Source: Paenibacillus sp. UNC499MF (GTDB lineage: Bacteria > Bacillota > Bacilli > Paenibacillales > NBRC-103111). Taken from it: 64,000 bases of DNA. Of this stretch, positions 24,245 through 32,935 are shown piece by piece (positions within the stretch are counted from its first letter, which is position 1; the number at the start of each line of letters is the position of its first letter). Under the pieces are notes generated by a model that was given only the letters and a program-made list of their open reading frames with translations, was not told the origin of the DNA and did not search any database. The stretch is from NCBI RefSeq assembly GCF_900107975.1, contig NZ_FNVF01000003.1, forward strand, positions 191,155-255,154, written 5' to 3'. Both the position numbers and the translations under genes were made by a program.

Positions 24245-26069
24245 GCGTCTTCTCCTCCTCCGTTAACGCTTTCATAACCACCTGCTGCAAATTCATCAAA
24301 TAACCGCCTCGTATGTTTTCAGCCCTTACCGTCAAGGTGTATGTGCCCGGACCCGGAATTTCGAGGCCGCCAATCTCACGGACCGCAAAATCATACGGTC
24401 CCTCTGTGGGAACGACTTCCGCCCGGAGCGTCTGATCTCCGCAGAAGACGGAGTAAACGCCTCCCGAGACGCCGGGTTCCGCCGCATACGACAGGCTGAT
24501 CCCGTACGTTCCGGGCTGCGCCGCCCGGAACGTCCACGAGAGGCTGTCGCCCGCCCGGCTCCAGTCCGTGACGTTATCGCGGCCCTTCTTGCCGGTGTCG
24601 TAGCGCAGCCGCTCCCCGGCGGCTTCCCCGTCGAAAGCCGGGAAAGTCGTCGCGCCTTCCTCCATCAGCCGCTTGTGCGGGTCGGCTGCAAGCTCTCCTT
24701 CGTATTGGAGCACCAATACGGAAGAAGCGTTGTCCGGCAGGGGGCCGGGAAGCTCCACGAGCAGGTCGAGCCCGTTCAGCCGCCGGAAGCGGAGCGCGGG
24801 CGCCGCCGGATCGTGCAGCCAGCGGACCGCGGTGACCGGGCTTGCGATGCCGGGCACGATCATCCTGCCGCCGGGCGGCCGCCGCAGGATGTGCAGGAAC
24901 AGCTTCCGCTGCCGCGGATCGGCCGTGCAGCAGCCCCACTCGGGGCTCCCGATCGGGCTGCCCTCCGTGCCGCGGACGCTCGTGTGGTGGACGGCCATCC
25001 ACCGTCCGACTTCCCGCAGCAGCTCGCGCGAAGTTTCATCGATGCGCCCGCTGCCTTCGGGGCCGACATTGAAGACCGTGTTGCCGCCCCGGCTCGCCGT
25101 CTCAACCAGAATCCGGATCAGCTCCTCCGGCGTTTTCCAGTTCCGGTCCGCATGCCGGAAGCCCCACGAATCGTTCAACGTGAAAATCGATTCCCAATCC
25201 GGCCGTGTTACGCGTACGCTGAGCTGGTTGTCTCCCGGATTGCCGTAATCCGCGAATTCGTCGGAACGGATTCTTTTGTTGATCAGGCAGCCGGGCTGGA
25301 TCGAACGGACCAGTTCGGCGAACTCGCGTCCCTGCTCATCCGTGATTTTGTGGCCGCAGTCGAACCAGAGAATGCCGACGGGCCCGTATCCGGTGAGCAG
25401 CTCGCGGATTTGGGGGAACGCTTTCTCCCGCAAATACCGGTCATACCGGCGGCTCTTCGCTTCATCCCCGGTCCAGCTTTCGAGCGAGTCCCAGGCTCCG
25501 ATATTATCGGGGTAATCCAATGTATTTCCTTGGGAATCGGGGTGATGCCAGTCCATCGCATGGGAGTAATAGAGGCAGAACGTAATTCCGCCTCTTCCGC
25601 ATGCCTCGCTTAATTCGCGGATTGGGTCCCGTCCGCTCGGACCGAGCGCCACGATGTTGTACCCGCTCGCTTGCGAGTCGTACATGGCATACCCGTCATG
25701 ATGCTTTGCCGTAACGATCATATATTTCATACCGGCTTCTTTGGCGGCCGCGACCCACTCGTCCGCTTGGAATCCGCTCAGGTCCATTCCGGCGGCCACC
25801 TTCTCGTATTCGCGGACGGGAATACGTCCCCTAAGCTGGATATGCTCGGCGTAGGCGGCCTCGATCTCTTCCCCGTTCCATCTTCCTCCGAGCAGCGAGT
25901 ACGGCCCCCAGTGGACAAACATCCCGAAACGCGCCTCCCGCCACCAGGCAAGTCTGCCATCGTAGCTTTTCCCGCCGGAAGCGCGCACCTCCGCCGCCGG
26001 ACTATCCGGCGGGCGGCTGCGTCTCGCTTCCGCTTCGGCCCCGTCCATCAGCGGATCATTGTCCCGCAC
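24231..26069 (-). CDS. GH29 alpha-L-fucosidase
   Basis: 612 aa, cytoplasmic. Start is GTG 26069 with GAGAGGG seven bases upstream; the ATG seven codons later is possible. The catalytic barrel (about 35-360) has WWREARFGMFVHWGPYSL, YMIVTAKHHDGYAMYDS and GPVGILWFDCGHK, where the Asp near 237 fits the retaining nucleophile. C-terminal beta domains (about 380-600) include AAQPGTYGISLSYAAEPG, a carbohydrate-binding-like module. It releases L-fucose from oligosaccharides and complements the GH95 enzyme of the same cluster. It is coupled to the propeller enzyme gene downstream. Confidence 0.95.
   Translation of the reverse strand: MRDNDPLMDGAEAEARRSRPPDSPAAEVRASGGKSYDGRLAWWREARFGMFVHWGPYSLLGGRWNGEEIEAAYAEHIQLRGRIPVREYEKVAAGMDLSGFQADEWVAAAKEAGMKYMIVTAKHHDGYAMYDSQASGYNIVALGPSGRDPIRELSEACGRGGITFCLYYSHAMDWHHPDSQGNTLDYPDNIGAWDSLESWTGDEAKSRRYDRYLREKAFPQIRELLTGYGPVGILWFDCGHKITDEQGREFAELVRSIQPGCLINKRIRSDEFADYGNPGDNQLSVRVTRPDWESIFTLNDSWGFRHADRNWKTPEELIRILVETASRGGNTVFNVGPEGSGRIDETSRELLREVGRWMAVHHTSVRGTEGSPIGSPEWGCCTADPRQRKLFLHILRRPPGGRMIVPGIASPVTAVRWLHDPAAPALRFRRLNGLDLLVELPGPLPDNASSVLVLQYEGELAADPHKRLMEEGATTFPAFDGEAAGERLRYDTGKKGRDNVTDWSRAGDSLSWTFRAAQPGTYGISLSYAAEPGVSGGVYSVFCGDQTLRAEVVPTEGPYDFAVREIGGLEIPGPGTYTLTVRAENIRGGYLMNLQQVVMKALTEEEKTHVQL
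24261..24274 (-). promoter_or_regulatory. cre-like site inside the 3' end of the fucosidase gene
   Basis: The minus strand reads TGAAAGCGTTAACG, matching TGWAANCGNTNWCA except at the last base. It lies 17-30 bases upstream of the propeller enzyme start codon, inside fucosidase codons. Sites within coding sequence are known for CcpA roadblock control; binding here is inference. Confidence 0.45.
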
Positions 26070-26107
26070 GATACATCCCTCTCTTCATCTGTAAATTCGT
26101 ATCCGGG

Positions 26108-26425
26108 TTAGCGTTTGACGAGATCTTCCCGGACCGGCGTAAAGCAGTCCAGCAGGATGCTCGTCTCAAGCGCTTTCGCGCCGTGTCTGGCGTGAGGGGG
26201 AATACAGACCGATTCCCCCGCCCCGATGACCTTTTTTACACCGTCGATCGTAAATTCCATCCGCCCTTTCATGCAGTACGACAGCTGCTCGTGCGGATGA
26301 GCGTGCTCATATCCCTCCGCCCCCGGCTCAAAGTGGACTTCCATCAGCATCAGTGACTCTCCCGGCTGCATGATTTTGCGCTTAACCCCGGGTTCCGCGT
26401 CTTCCCATACGTTAATATTGCTCAT
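26108..26425 (-). CDS. Single-domain cupin protein
   Basis: 105 aa, one cupin barrel. The two cupin motifs are visible: GAEGYEHAHPHEQLSYCMKG (metal-binding His residues and Glu) and GAGESVCIPPHARHGAKA. Start ATG with AAGGAGGAA. In polysaccharide clusters such small cupins act in uronate metabolism (KdgF-like opening of unsaturated uronates) or as sugar epimerases or sensors. Because it directly precedes the fucosidase and follows a probable uronate lyase, a KdgF-like role for the unsaturated product is a reasonable but unproven idea. Confidence 0.85.
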   Translation of the reverse strand: MSNINVWEDAEPGVKRKIMQPGESLMLMEVHFEPGAEGYEHAHPHEQLSYCMKGRMEFTIDGVKKVIGAGESVCIPPHARHGAKALETSILLDCFTPVREDLVKR

Positions 26426-26522
26426 CGCCAGATTCCTCCTTGGTGCGTATAAGTTCCAGTTCCAGTTCCATTTTCAGTTCCCGTTTACGGGCCCCGATAA
26501 TACCGGCAGTCTTGACAGTATC

Positions 26523-26558
26523 GGCATTTCCGGCATTTCCGGCATTTCCGGCATTTCC
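26523..26558. repeat. 9-bp tandem repeat, four perfect copies
   Basis: GGCATTTCC is repeated four times without error in the 176-bp gap between the lyase and cupin genes. A GTATCGGC-type direct repeat flanks it on both sides. It is followed by a Ttcc/cag-rich stretch near 26455-26485, itself low-complexity. Copy number changes of 9 bp would alter spacing between the two genes, not reading frames. Confidence 0.9.
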
Positions 26559-26601
26559 GCCAGTATCGGCAGCCCTTCCCGGCCCCCCGCGTGACATTGT
26601 T

Positions 26602-28905
26602 CTAGAAAGTTTTCTGCACGTCGATTTTCCTTGTCTTCCCGTTATCCGTAAAATAAAGCGAAAACACGAAGCCCTGGTCGTCCATGAAATACGATACGTA
26701 GCGGTCCTCTTCTCCCGTTTTTTTCGGCACGAGAAGCGTCACGAGGCGGTGGGAAACCGCCGGAGAAGACTCCGCCTTCAAATGCCACTGACGGGAAAGG
26801 CCCTCGATCTCCTTCTCGTCCACGCCGGAAAATTCATGGCTCTGGGAAAGCGTCAGCTCGCCGGACGTGCAGAATACGAAGCGTCCCTCCAGCGAAGCTT
26901 TTTTCCCGGTCACCCGGAAAGACTGCTCCTGCAAATCCATCTCGTACATGGCATGGTACAGCCATTCGATTTTACCGGGGCGGTTCAGGTCGACGGAATC
27001 GACCACAACGAAATAACTGTGGTCCACAAAATAAATCTCCCGCTCCACCCGTTTCGCATAAGGTACCGGCTCCAGATAAGCGGCGGTCACATCCATCTTC
27101 ACGTAACTTCCGTTCTTGTCCCGCTTCGCCTCCACGACTGTGCCGGATGCCGCCATATTAAGCGATTTGTCCGTGTCCGCGTACTGTCCCGCCCCGTCGA
27201 TCAGCAGGCTGTTTTTGGAAACCGTCTGCCTCCGCCAATTGCGGTGCATCGTGCTGTTAAACGCGACATAATACCCGGTTTCCACCGCGAGCGCTTCCCC
27301 GAACGCATGAATATAAAAAGCGCCCTGATCCGCGTGACTATGGCTCACGGAGCCGTACTTGCTGGCCTTCGTCAGCAGCATGATCTGCTCGCCGGGATCG
27401 TCCATCCGGTGATGCATCGCCACCCAGCCTACATCGCGGAACCATTTCAGCTCTTCGGCATCCGCCGGCGCTTTCGCCTCTATCTGCGGGTAAGCCTCCC
27501 GGTACACGAGCTCGTCGAAGCGGAAATCCCACCAGCCGTGATTGTGGAACTGCTTAGCGGCTTCAGGGTCCGTCTCTCTGATTTTCTCGTAATACCACTG
27601 GTACCGGCCGTCTCCCGTTACACCCGCCAGGTGGCGCATGTTGTAGCCCGTTTTAGCGCCGATCTTCCCGCCCAGGCTTGAATTGTCGCCGAAGGTTGTG
27701 CGCGTGGAAGCGTTGGGGCTGTAGACATACAGCGGAAAATCGCCGGTTTTGTGAAAAAAAGGCCGGTCGAACAAGCTGAGCCGCGCATAGCCGCGGATCC
27801 ATTCGATCGCTTCCAGCAAGGCCGCCATTCCGGTCGTCCAGTAATGGGGGCCCTCCGCCCAGCCGCCGTCCTCGCCGCCCCAGGGGGTGTACAAGGTCCA
27901 GAAATACTCCAGTGTGTAATGAAGCCACTCTTCCGCTTCCGGTTGTTCATGCAGAAGCGAGATGCAGCACGGCGTAAGCACGGACGACAGCGACCGGACC
28001 GCATGGCTGTCGTAAGGCACCTGGTGAATCTTGGACCGCCGGATCGCATGCACCGCCACCTGACGGGTCCGGGCGGCCAGGCTCCGCTTCACCTTTTCTC
28101 TCTCCCCGTCGTCCAGCTCGCCGTGCAGCCAGTCGTAGCCCCAGGCGAGAGCTCCCGCCATCCGGAAAGCGGCTTCGTCGTTATAGTCCCGGCCCGTAGG
28201 CCCGTCCGGGTCCCAGGAAGCGGCGGCCAGTAACCAGTCTTTCGCCCGTCCGAGCAGACGGGAATCTTCCAGCACCCTTCCCGCAATGCTCAAGTGGCGG
28301 ATCGCGTACAGCATTTCCTGGCAGGTGATATAAGATTGCCTCCAGAGCTCCACCGTCCGCTTGTTGCCCGGATACGGACCGGGCTCCTCATGCGGCTCCC
28401 GCTCCGACCAGGGCAGAACCGACAGCTCGTAGAACAGCTTCCAGCCGGTTCCTTCGGGATCGGCAGCGATTCTGTCCCGGTAGCGGGCAATCCCGTCCTC
28501 GCCCTGCAGCCATAACCGCGGCCTTGCGCAACCGCTTTCCTTAAATCGTTCGCCTTTGGCCGGCAGCGGAGTTTCCGGCACATTTTCCGGTACCGCAAAT
28601 GAACGCGCGACGCTCCATTCGGACGTGCGCTTATCGTTCTCATACAGCGCATACCGCCAATAATACGTACCGGGCGCGAAACTTTTTTCCGGCGTAAAAA
28701 AATTATAGGGAACCGGAGCATACATCCGGGAAAGCTCTGCGGGGAAATCGTCCCGCCCGGATATTTCCAGCACGTAACAATCTTTCTCGAGCCTGGCGGG
28801 AATCCACGTAAAACGGGGCGGATTTTCAATCACCTTCGTCTGCGCGTCAGGCCCGTATTGAACCGTCAGCACGCCGCTGCGGGGTTGGTACAGAGATTTG
28901 CTCAT
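26602..28905 (-). CDS. Heparinase II/III-like polysaccharide lyase (DUF4962-type N-terminus)
   Basis: 767 aa, no signal peptide, so a cytoplasmic oligosaccharide lyase. Residues 1-120 form a beta-sandwich (ENPPRFTWIPARLEKD, GTYYWRYALYENDKRTSEWS), matching the DUF4962 arrangement. The central alpha/alpha toroid (about 170-440) has GYDWLHGEL and YDSHAVRSLSS. The C-terminal heparinase_II_III beta domain starts at about 510 with GSVSHSHADQGAFYIHAFGE, whose His/Asp pattern is the family hallmark. Such enzymes cleave uronate glycosides by beta-elimination (families PL12, PL15, PL17, PL21); I cannot say which. First gene of the catabolic operon, divergent from the beta-helix protein. Confidence 0.88.
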   Translation of the reverse strand: MSKSLYQPRSGVLTVQYGPDAQTKVIENPPRFTWIPARLEKDCYVLEISGRDDFPAELSRMYAPVPYNFFTPEKSFAPGTYYWRYALYENDKRTSEWSVARSFAVPENVPETPLPAKGERFKESGCARPRLWLQGEDGIARYRDRIAADPEGTGWKLFYELSVLPWSEREPHEEPGPYPGNKRTVELWRQSYITCQEMLYAIRHLSIAGRVLEDSRLLGRAKDWLLAAASWDPDGPTGRDYNDEAAFRMAGALAWGYDWLHGELDDGEREKVKRSLAARTRQVAVHAIRRSKIHQVPYDSHAVRSLSSVLTPCCISLLHEQPEAEEWLHYTLEYFWTLYTPWGGEDGGWAEGPHYWTTGMAALLEAIEWIRGYARLSLFDRPFFHKTGDFPLYVYSPNASTRTTFGDNSSLGGKIGAKTGYNMRHLAGVTGDGRYQWYYEKIRETDPEAAKQFHNHGWWDFRFDELVYREAYPQIEAKAPADAEELKWFRDVGWVAMHHRMDDPGEQIMLLTKASKYGSVSHSHADQGAFYIHAFGEALAVETGYYVAFNSTMHRNWRRQTVSKNSLLIDGAGQYADTDKSLNMAASGTVVEAKRDKNGSYVKMDVTAAYLEPVPYAKRVEREIYFVDHSYFVVVDSVDLNRPGKIEWLYHAMYEMDLQEQSFRVTGKKASLEGRFVFCTSGELTLSQSHEFSGVDEKEIEGLSRQWHLKAESSPAVSHRLVTLLVPKKTGEEDRYVSYFMDDQGFVFSLYFTDNGKTRKIDVQKTF

Positions 28906-29102
28906 GTCATCGCTCCCTCCGGTGGTCAGCCGTTATGCCGCTGCTTAACATTTCTACCTGCTTTCATCTTCCTCTGTATCCAGTATAAAAGTGTTTGCCT
29001 CCCGTCTGAATAGAGTCAATTAAGATCGAGTTGTGCTTTTTTACGATTGGGGGCAGCCGGGCAACTCCTTAAAAAAAACCATATTTTTCTAAAGTGCCTC
29101 TC

Positions 29103-29111
29103 TGCTATAGT
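29103..29111 (+). promoter_or_regulatory. Extended -10 promoter candidate for the beta-helix protein gene
   Basis: TGCTATAGT is an extended -10 element (TGnTATAGT). It lies about 46 bases upstream of the start codon at 29157. The -35 region is weak (ATTTTT), as is usual for extended -10 promoters. Confidence 0.45.
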
Positions 29112-29156
29112 GAAGGTGCTTTAAATCATTCTTACGAAGGTGAGGTGTTTCGGTAC

Positions 29157-31925
29157 ATGAAAGCCGTTTCCGTCAACTCAAAAAGGCTGCTGGCTGTCCT
29201 GACCGCCGCTCTCGTGCTGCCCCAGCCACTGCTGACGCTGCAGGCAGCCCAGGCCCGCGAGCAGGGGCAGCAGGCCGTGCAAACCGCTTTGGCCGCAGCC
29301 GGGCAGGCAGCAAACCCGGCAGCGTCGGCAAGCTCGGAAGTAAGCGGCCGGGAAGCATCCAAAGCCGTCGACGGGGACGCTGCCACCTACTGGCAGCCCT
29401 CAAGCACCGACCGCGAGGATATGAATGTGTGGCTTTCCGTCGATCTCGGCCGGAGTACATCCGTCAACAAAGCCGTGTTTTCGCTTAACCGGGCCGATAA
29501 CCTGGCCTCGTATGCTATCGAGTATTCTTCCGATGGCCTCTCATGGCATACCGCCTGCTCCCGGAACCAGCCGCCGAGCAAGGATGAGAACGCTTACTTT
29601 GAAGAAGTGACGGCACGTTATTTCCGGCTAAATCTGACCCTCGGCAAAAACCTGAATGTGAATGTGTTCGACTTTCAGCTTATGAAGGATGTGAATAGTG
29701 AAAATCCCGTGCCCAGCGACCTGAAACGTATCTATTTCGCAAACGACGTCGGCCAGGAAGTTCCGATTAACGGAGAACTGACCCTTCAGAAAGACGCCGT
29801 AAAAACGTTAAACGTGAAAGGCGTCACCTCTTCCGGCAGCATCGTGCCCCTGCCCGGAACGGCGGTCAGCTGGATTTCCGCCGCCAAAAGCATCGAAATC
29901 AGTCCGGACGGAACGGTCAAAGCGCTCAAAACCGGCGCTGCGATGGTCAATGCCGAAGTCACCGTAAACGGCGTGAAAATCAAATCCCCCGACTTCTGGA
30001 TTGTCGTGGAAGATCCGGCCGAATTCGAGGGAGAAGCGTTCATCGCCGGAACGAGCCTGTCCCATCCCACGCTCCGCACTGAAATCGGCCAGCCCGCGAT
30101 TCTCTCAGCCGGCGAAGCCCTCCCCGCCATCGGGGTCCGGGCCAACACGGCCCTGACGCTGAGCGGGGAAGTGCGACTGAACGGCAGTCCCGCTGCGGGC
30201 ATCACGCTCCCGGTTACCGCTTTCGGCAAAGGCCAGCGGCAAACGGTGCCGTTAACCGGACAAAGCGCAGTCCCCGGCCTATACGAGATCCGGCTGACGT
30301 TCTCGTCGCCCGGCAGACCGGATTACCACGACACCTTCTCGTTCACGGTGCCGGACGAGACGAAAGCGGCCGGGACGCAGAGCAGCATCGCCTTTCTGGG
30401 CGAGAGCGGAAAGATGACGTACGTCCCGGATTTCAAAGGCAACCGGATTCTCGATTTTTCCGGCAGCGGCTATAAAGGCGGCGGGGTCCCGATCCCGAAC
30501 GTTCAGGCCAAGGCAGTTGTCTCACCCGGAGAGGGCGACGATACCCGCCGCATTCAGGACGCGATAGACGCGGTATCGCAAATGCCGCCCGGACCCGACG
30601 GCTTTCGGGGCGCCGTTTTGCTGACGAAAGGCAGGTTCGAAGTGTCCGGTACGCTGAAAATTACCGCCGGCGGAGTCGTCCTGCGCGGAGAAGGCCGGGA
30701 TGCGGGCGGCACGGTCCTACTCGGAACAGGCGCCACGGCCCGCAATCTCGTCGAAATCGGCGGCACATCCGGCGTTGTGACGGATAATGCTTCCAAAACG
30801 GCGGTAACCGACCTGTACGTTCCGTCCGGCGCGGTTTCTTTTCACGTGGCGGATGCAAGCGCCTATAAAGCCGGAGACAAGGTCGTCGTCCGCCGGATCG
30901 GCAGCGCCCGGTTTATCCATGAGATCGGGATGGATCATATTTATATGCGGCCCGGGCAGGGAGGTACGCAGCAGTGGGGCGCGTTCAACCTCGATTTCGA
31001 CCGGACGGTCACCAAGGTGGAAGGCAGCCGGATCACCCTCGATGTGCCTCTGGCCAATTCCATCGATCTGAAATGGGGCGGCGGCGAGCTGTACAAATAC
31101 AGCGATGCGGGGCGGATCGAGCAGGTCGGCGTGGAAAATATGCGCGTCGATTCCGAATTCGACAAGAGCATTATCGATACCGTCATGGATAACGGAAAAA
31201 CGGACCCGTACTATGCCGACGAGAACCATGCGGAACGGTTCGTCGTTTTTAACAGCGTGAAGAACGGGTGGCTGCGTGAAGTGACCACAACCCATCTCTC
31301 CTACGCCACGGCTCTCGTCGGCCGCCAGGCGAAATGGATCACTGTTCAGGACACGACCACGCTGGACATGGTCAGCATTATCACGGGAGGCCGCCGGTAC
31401 GCCATCCATTTCCAGGGCCAGCAGAGCCTCGCCCAGCGCAATCACGTCGAGACGTCCCGCCACGCTTTCGTTGTAGACAGCCGGGTGCAGGGACCGAACG
31501 TCTTCCTGGACGGAACCACGGACAAAAATTTCAACACAAGCGAGCCGCACCACAAATGGTCGGTAGGCGGCTTGTACGACAATATCCAGGCGCCGATCTC
31601 GATACGCGACCGGGCATGGCTCGGAAGCGGCCACGGCTGGTCAGGCGCGAACTACGTGACGTGGAACACGGAAGGCGCGCTTACTTCGCAGCAGCCTCCG
31701 ACCGCGCAGAACTACGCCATCGGCCACGTCGGAACCGTGGTGCCCGGACTCGTGCCGAGCACCTACGATCCCAGACCGCGCAGCGAAGCGTTCTGGGAGT
31801 CCACCGGCGCTCACGTGACGCCGGTCAGCTTGTACAAGCAGCAGCTTCTGGAGAGAAAAGGCCCGGACGCGCTGCAGTTTATTTCCCGGCTTCCGCTGCC
31901 GTCCGGTTCGCTGAATCAGCCGTAA
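29157..31925 (+). CDS. Secreted multidomain protein: discoidin, Ig-like and right-handed beta-helix domains
   Basis: 922 aa from ATG 29157 (GGTGAGGTG upstream); the frame opens earlier without a ribosome site. The signal peptide ends near AAQA (residue 33). About 50-170 is an F5/8 type C (discoidin) sugar-binding domain (SKAVDGDAATYWQPSSTDR, WLSVDLGRS, ARYFRLNL). About 180-290 is a Big_2-like Ig domain (ISPDGTVKALKTGAAMVNAE). About 450-900 looks like a pectate-lyase-type beta-helix (GAVLLTKGRFEVSGTLKI, VVLRGEGRD, MVSIITGGRRYAIHFQGQQS). It may be an extracellular lyase or glycosidase starting the breakdown of the locus substrate. The catalytic residues are not recognisable to me. Confidence 0.82.
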   Translation: MKAVSVNSKRLLAVLTAALVLPQPLLTLQAAQAREQGQQAVQTALAAAGQAANPAASASSEVSGREASKAVDGDAATYWQPSSTDREDMNVWLSVDLGRSTSVNKAVFSLNRADNLASYAIEYSSDGLSWHTACSRNQPPSKDENAYFEEVTARYFRLNLTLGKNLNVNVFDFQLMKDVNSENPVPSDLKRIYFANDVGQEVPINGELTLQKDAVKTLNVKGVTSSGSIVPLPGTAVSWISAAKSIEISPDGTVKALKTGAAMVNAEVTVNGVKIKSPDFWIVVEDPAEFEGEAFIAGTSLSHPTLRTEIGQPAILSAGEALPAIGVRANTALTLSGEVRLNGSPAAGITLPVTAFGKGQRQTVPLTGQSAVPGLYEIRLTFSSPGRPDYHDTFSFTVPDETKAAGTQSSIAFLGESGKMTYVPDFKGNRILDFSGSGYKGGGVPIPNVQAKAVVSPGEGDDTRRIQDAIDAVSQMPPGPDGFRGAVLLTKGRFEVSGTLKITAGGVVLRGEGRDAGGTVLLGTGATARNLVEIGGTSGVVTDNASKTAVTDLYVPSGAVSFHVADASAYKAGDKVVVRRIGSARFIHEIGMDHIYMRPGQGGTQQWGAFNLDFDRTVTKVEGSRITLDVPLANSIDLKWGGGELYKYSDAGRIEQVGVENMRVDSEFDKSIIDTVMDNGKTDPYYADENHAERFVVFNSVKNGWLREVTTTHLSYATALVGRQAKWITVQDTTTLDMVSIITGGRRYAIHFQGQQSLAQRNHVETSRHAFVVDSRVQGPNVFLDGTTDKNFNTSEPHHKWSVGGLYDNIQAPISIRDRAWLGSGHGWSGANYVTWNTEGALTSQQPPTAQNYAIGHVGTVVPGLVPSTYDPRPRSEAFWESTGAHVTPVSLYKQQLLERKGPDALQFISRLPLPSGSLNQP

Positions 31926-32380
31926 CGCAGCGCGCCGGATTCTCTCCGGAAGTGGGCGTGCGCCAGGCTGCCGAGCGCCGTCAGCGGGCAGCCGAACAAG
32001 CCCTTCTGCCGGGCATTGGTCGGGCGGCAGGCCAAGCGTGGCAGCGGAACCGGCGGCCGTGCGGCTGAGTACCGGCGCCGCTTCCCGGTCCGGACGGCAG
32101 GTGGGCGGCGCAGTGCCATATACCCTCCGGCAGCCGCCGGGACACCCCTGCGCACACTAAAAAGCAGCCGTACCGCTACGGCTGCTTTTTCACGCATACC
32201 AAACATCATCGGTCTGGCGTTCCCTTTATAAAACCTGCCTGCCCGCCATAACCGGCATCACTGCGCAATCGGCGTCCGGCTCTTCCGCACCGCGTGAAGC
32301 TCCCAACGCGCGGTGCTCGGCGTCACATGACGGTGGTCAACCACGTGCCCTCTCCAGCGTGATCCGTAAAAGCTTTTCCC
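31926..32380. other. Intergenic region without a recognisable gene
   Basis: 455 bp between the beta-helix protein gene (plus) and the DUF4362-like gene (minus). It contains one strong terminator at 32159-32190. The open frames across it are short, Arg/Ala-rich and without ribosome sites. Nothing else seen. Confidence 0.6.
32159..32190 (+). terminator. Strong terminator
   Basis: AAAAAGCAGCCGTA and TACGGCTGCTTTTT form a perfect 14-bp stem with a 4-base loop. A- and T-runs on both sides make it bidirectional. It lies 234 bp after the beta-helix protein gene. Confidence 0.9.
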
Positions 32381-32833
32381 CTAGCGCTCACTGTTCTTTT
32401 CGATATCCAGAATCGGCAGCTTGTCACCCTGCCCGCCACCGCACTCGCTAAGCTGGATCCCATAACGCTCGGTGGTTTCGATTTTTTCAATGGAGGCGCA
32501 CTTGTACGTTTGCTGCTGTTTGGGCGAGCTGTGCGCATCTCTGGTATTGTCTACTGTCCACGCAATCTGTGTCCCGTCCGTATGCACATCATGTATCCAC
32601 GGGCCGCTGTCAATCGTCGGTGAAATCACCATCAGATAATCTCCCTGAGCCCGGTTGAACCGGTCTACGAGTTCGTCCAGCCTTTTCAAATCCCGCTGAT
32701 CGAGATTCACAAGAATGTCGGCGTTCGCTTGAACCACTGAAGGCTGGAACCAGTGGGTTTTGACCACGGCATAAGGCATAAATCCCGCAAGGAATGCCAC
32801 CCCCATTAAGACGATCGCAAGCTTTTTGTTCAT
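32381..32833 (-). CDS. DUF4362-like exported protein
   Basis: 150 aa from ATG 32833, with GGAGGAGAG upstream; an earlier start in the same frame gives a basic tail before the signal. A signal peptide or anchor (MNKKLAIVLMGVAFLAGFMP) is followed by ADILVNLDQRDLKRLDELVD, and later TYKCASIEKIETTERYGIQL. This matches the pattern I recall for the Bacillus DUF4362 family (small proteins with a conserved late Cys-x-x-I segment), whose function is unknown. It stands alone, between the terminator-bearing gap and the Nudix gene on the same strand. Confidence 0.7.
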   Translation of the reverse strand: MNKKLAIVLMGVAFLAGFMPYAVVKTHWFQPSVVQANADILVNLDQRDLKRLDELVDRFNRAQGDYLMVISPTIDSGPWIHDVHTDGTQIAWTVDNTRDAHSSPKQQQTYKCASIEKIETTERYGIQLSECGGGQGDKLPILDIEKNSER

Positions 32834-32935
32834 GGGTTTGCTCTCTCCTCCACTCCGTTTCTCGAACCGGTCAAGTCTGCTCCCGCCCTGATGCCGTCCG
32901 CCGGTTTGGCGTTTCACGATCTTTCCGCATATCCC

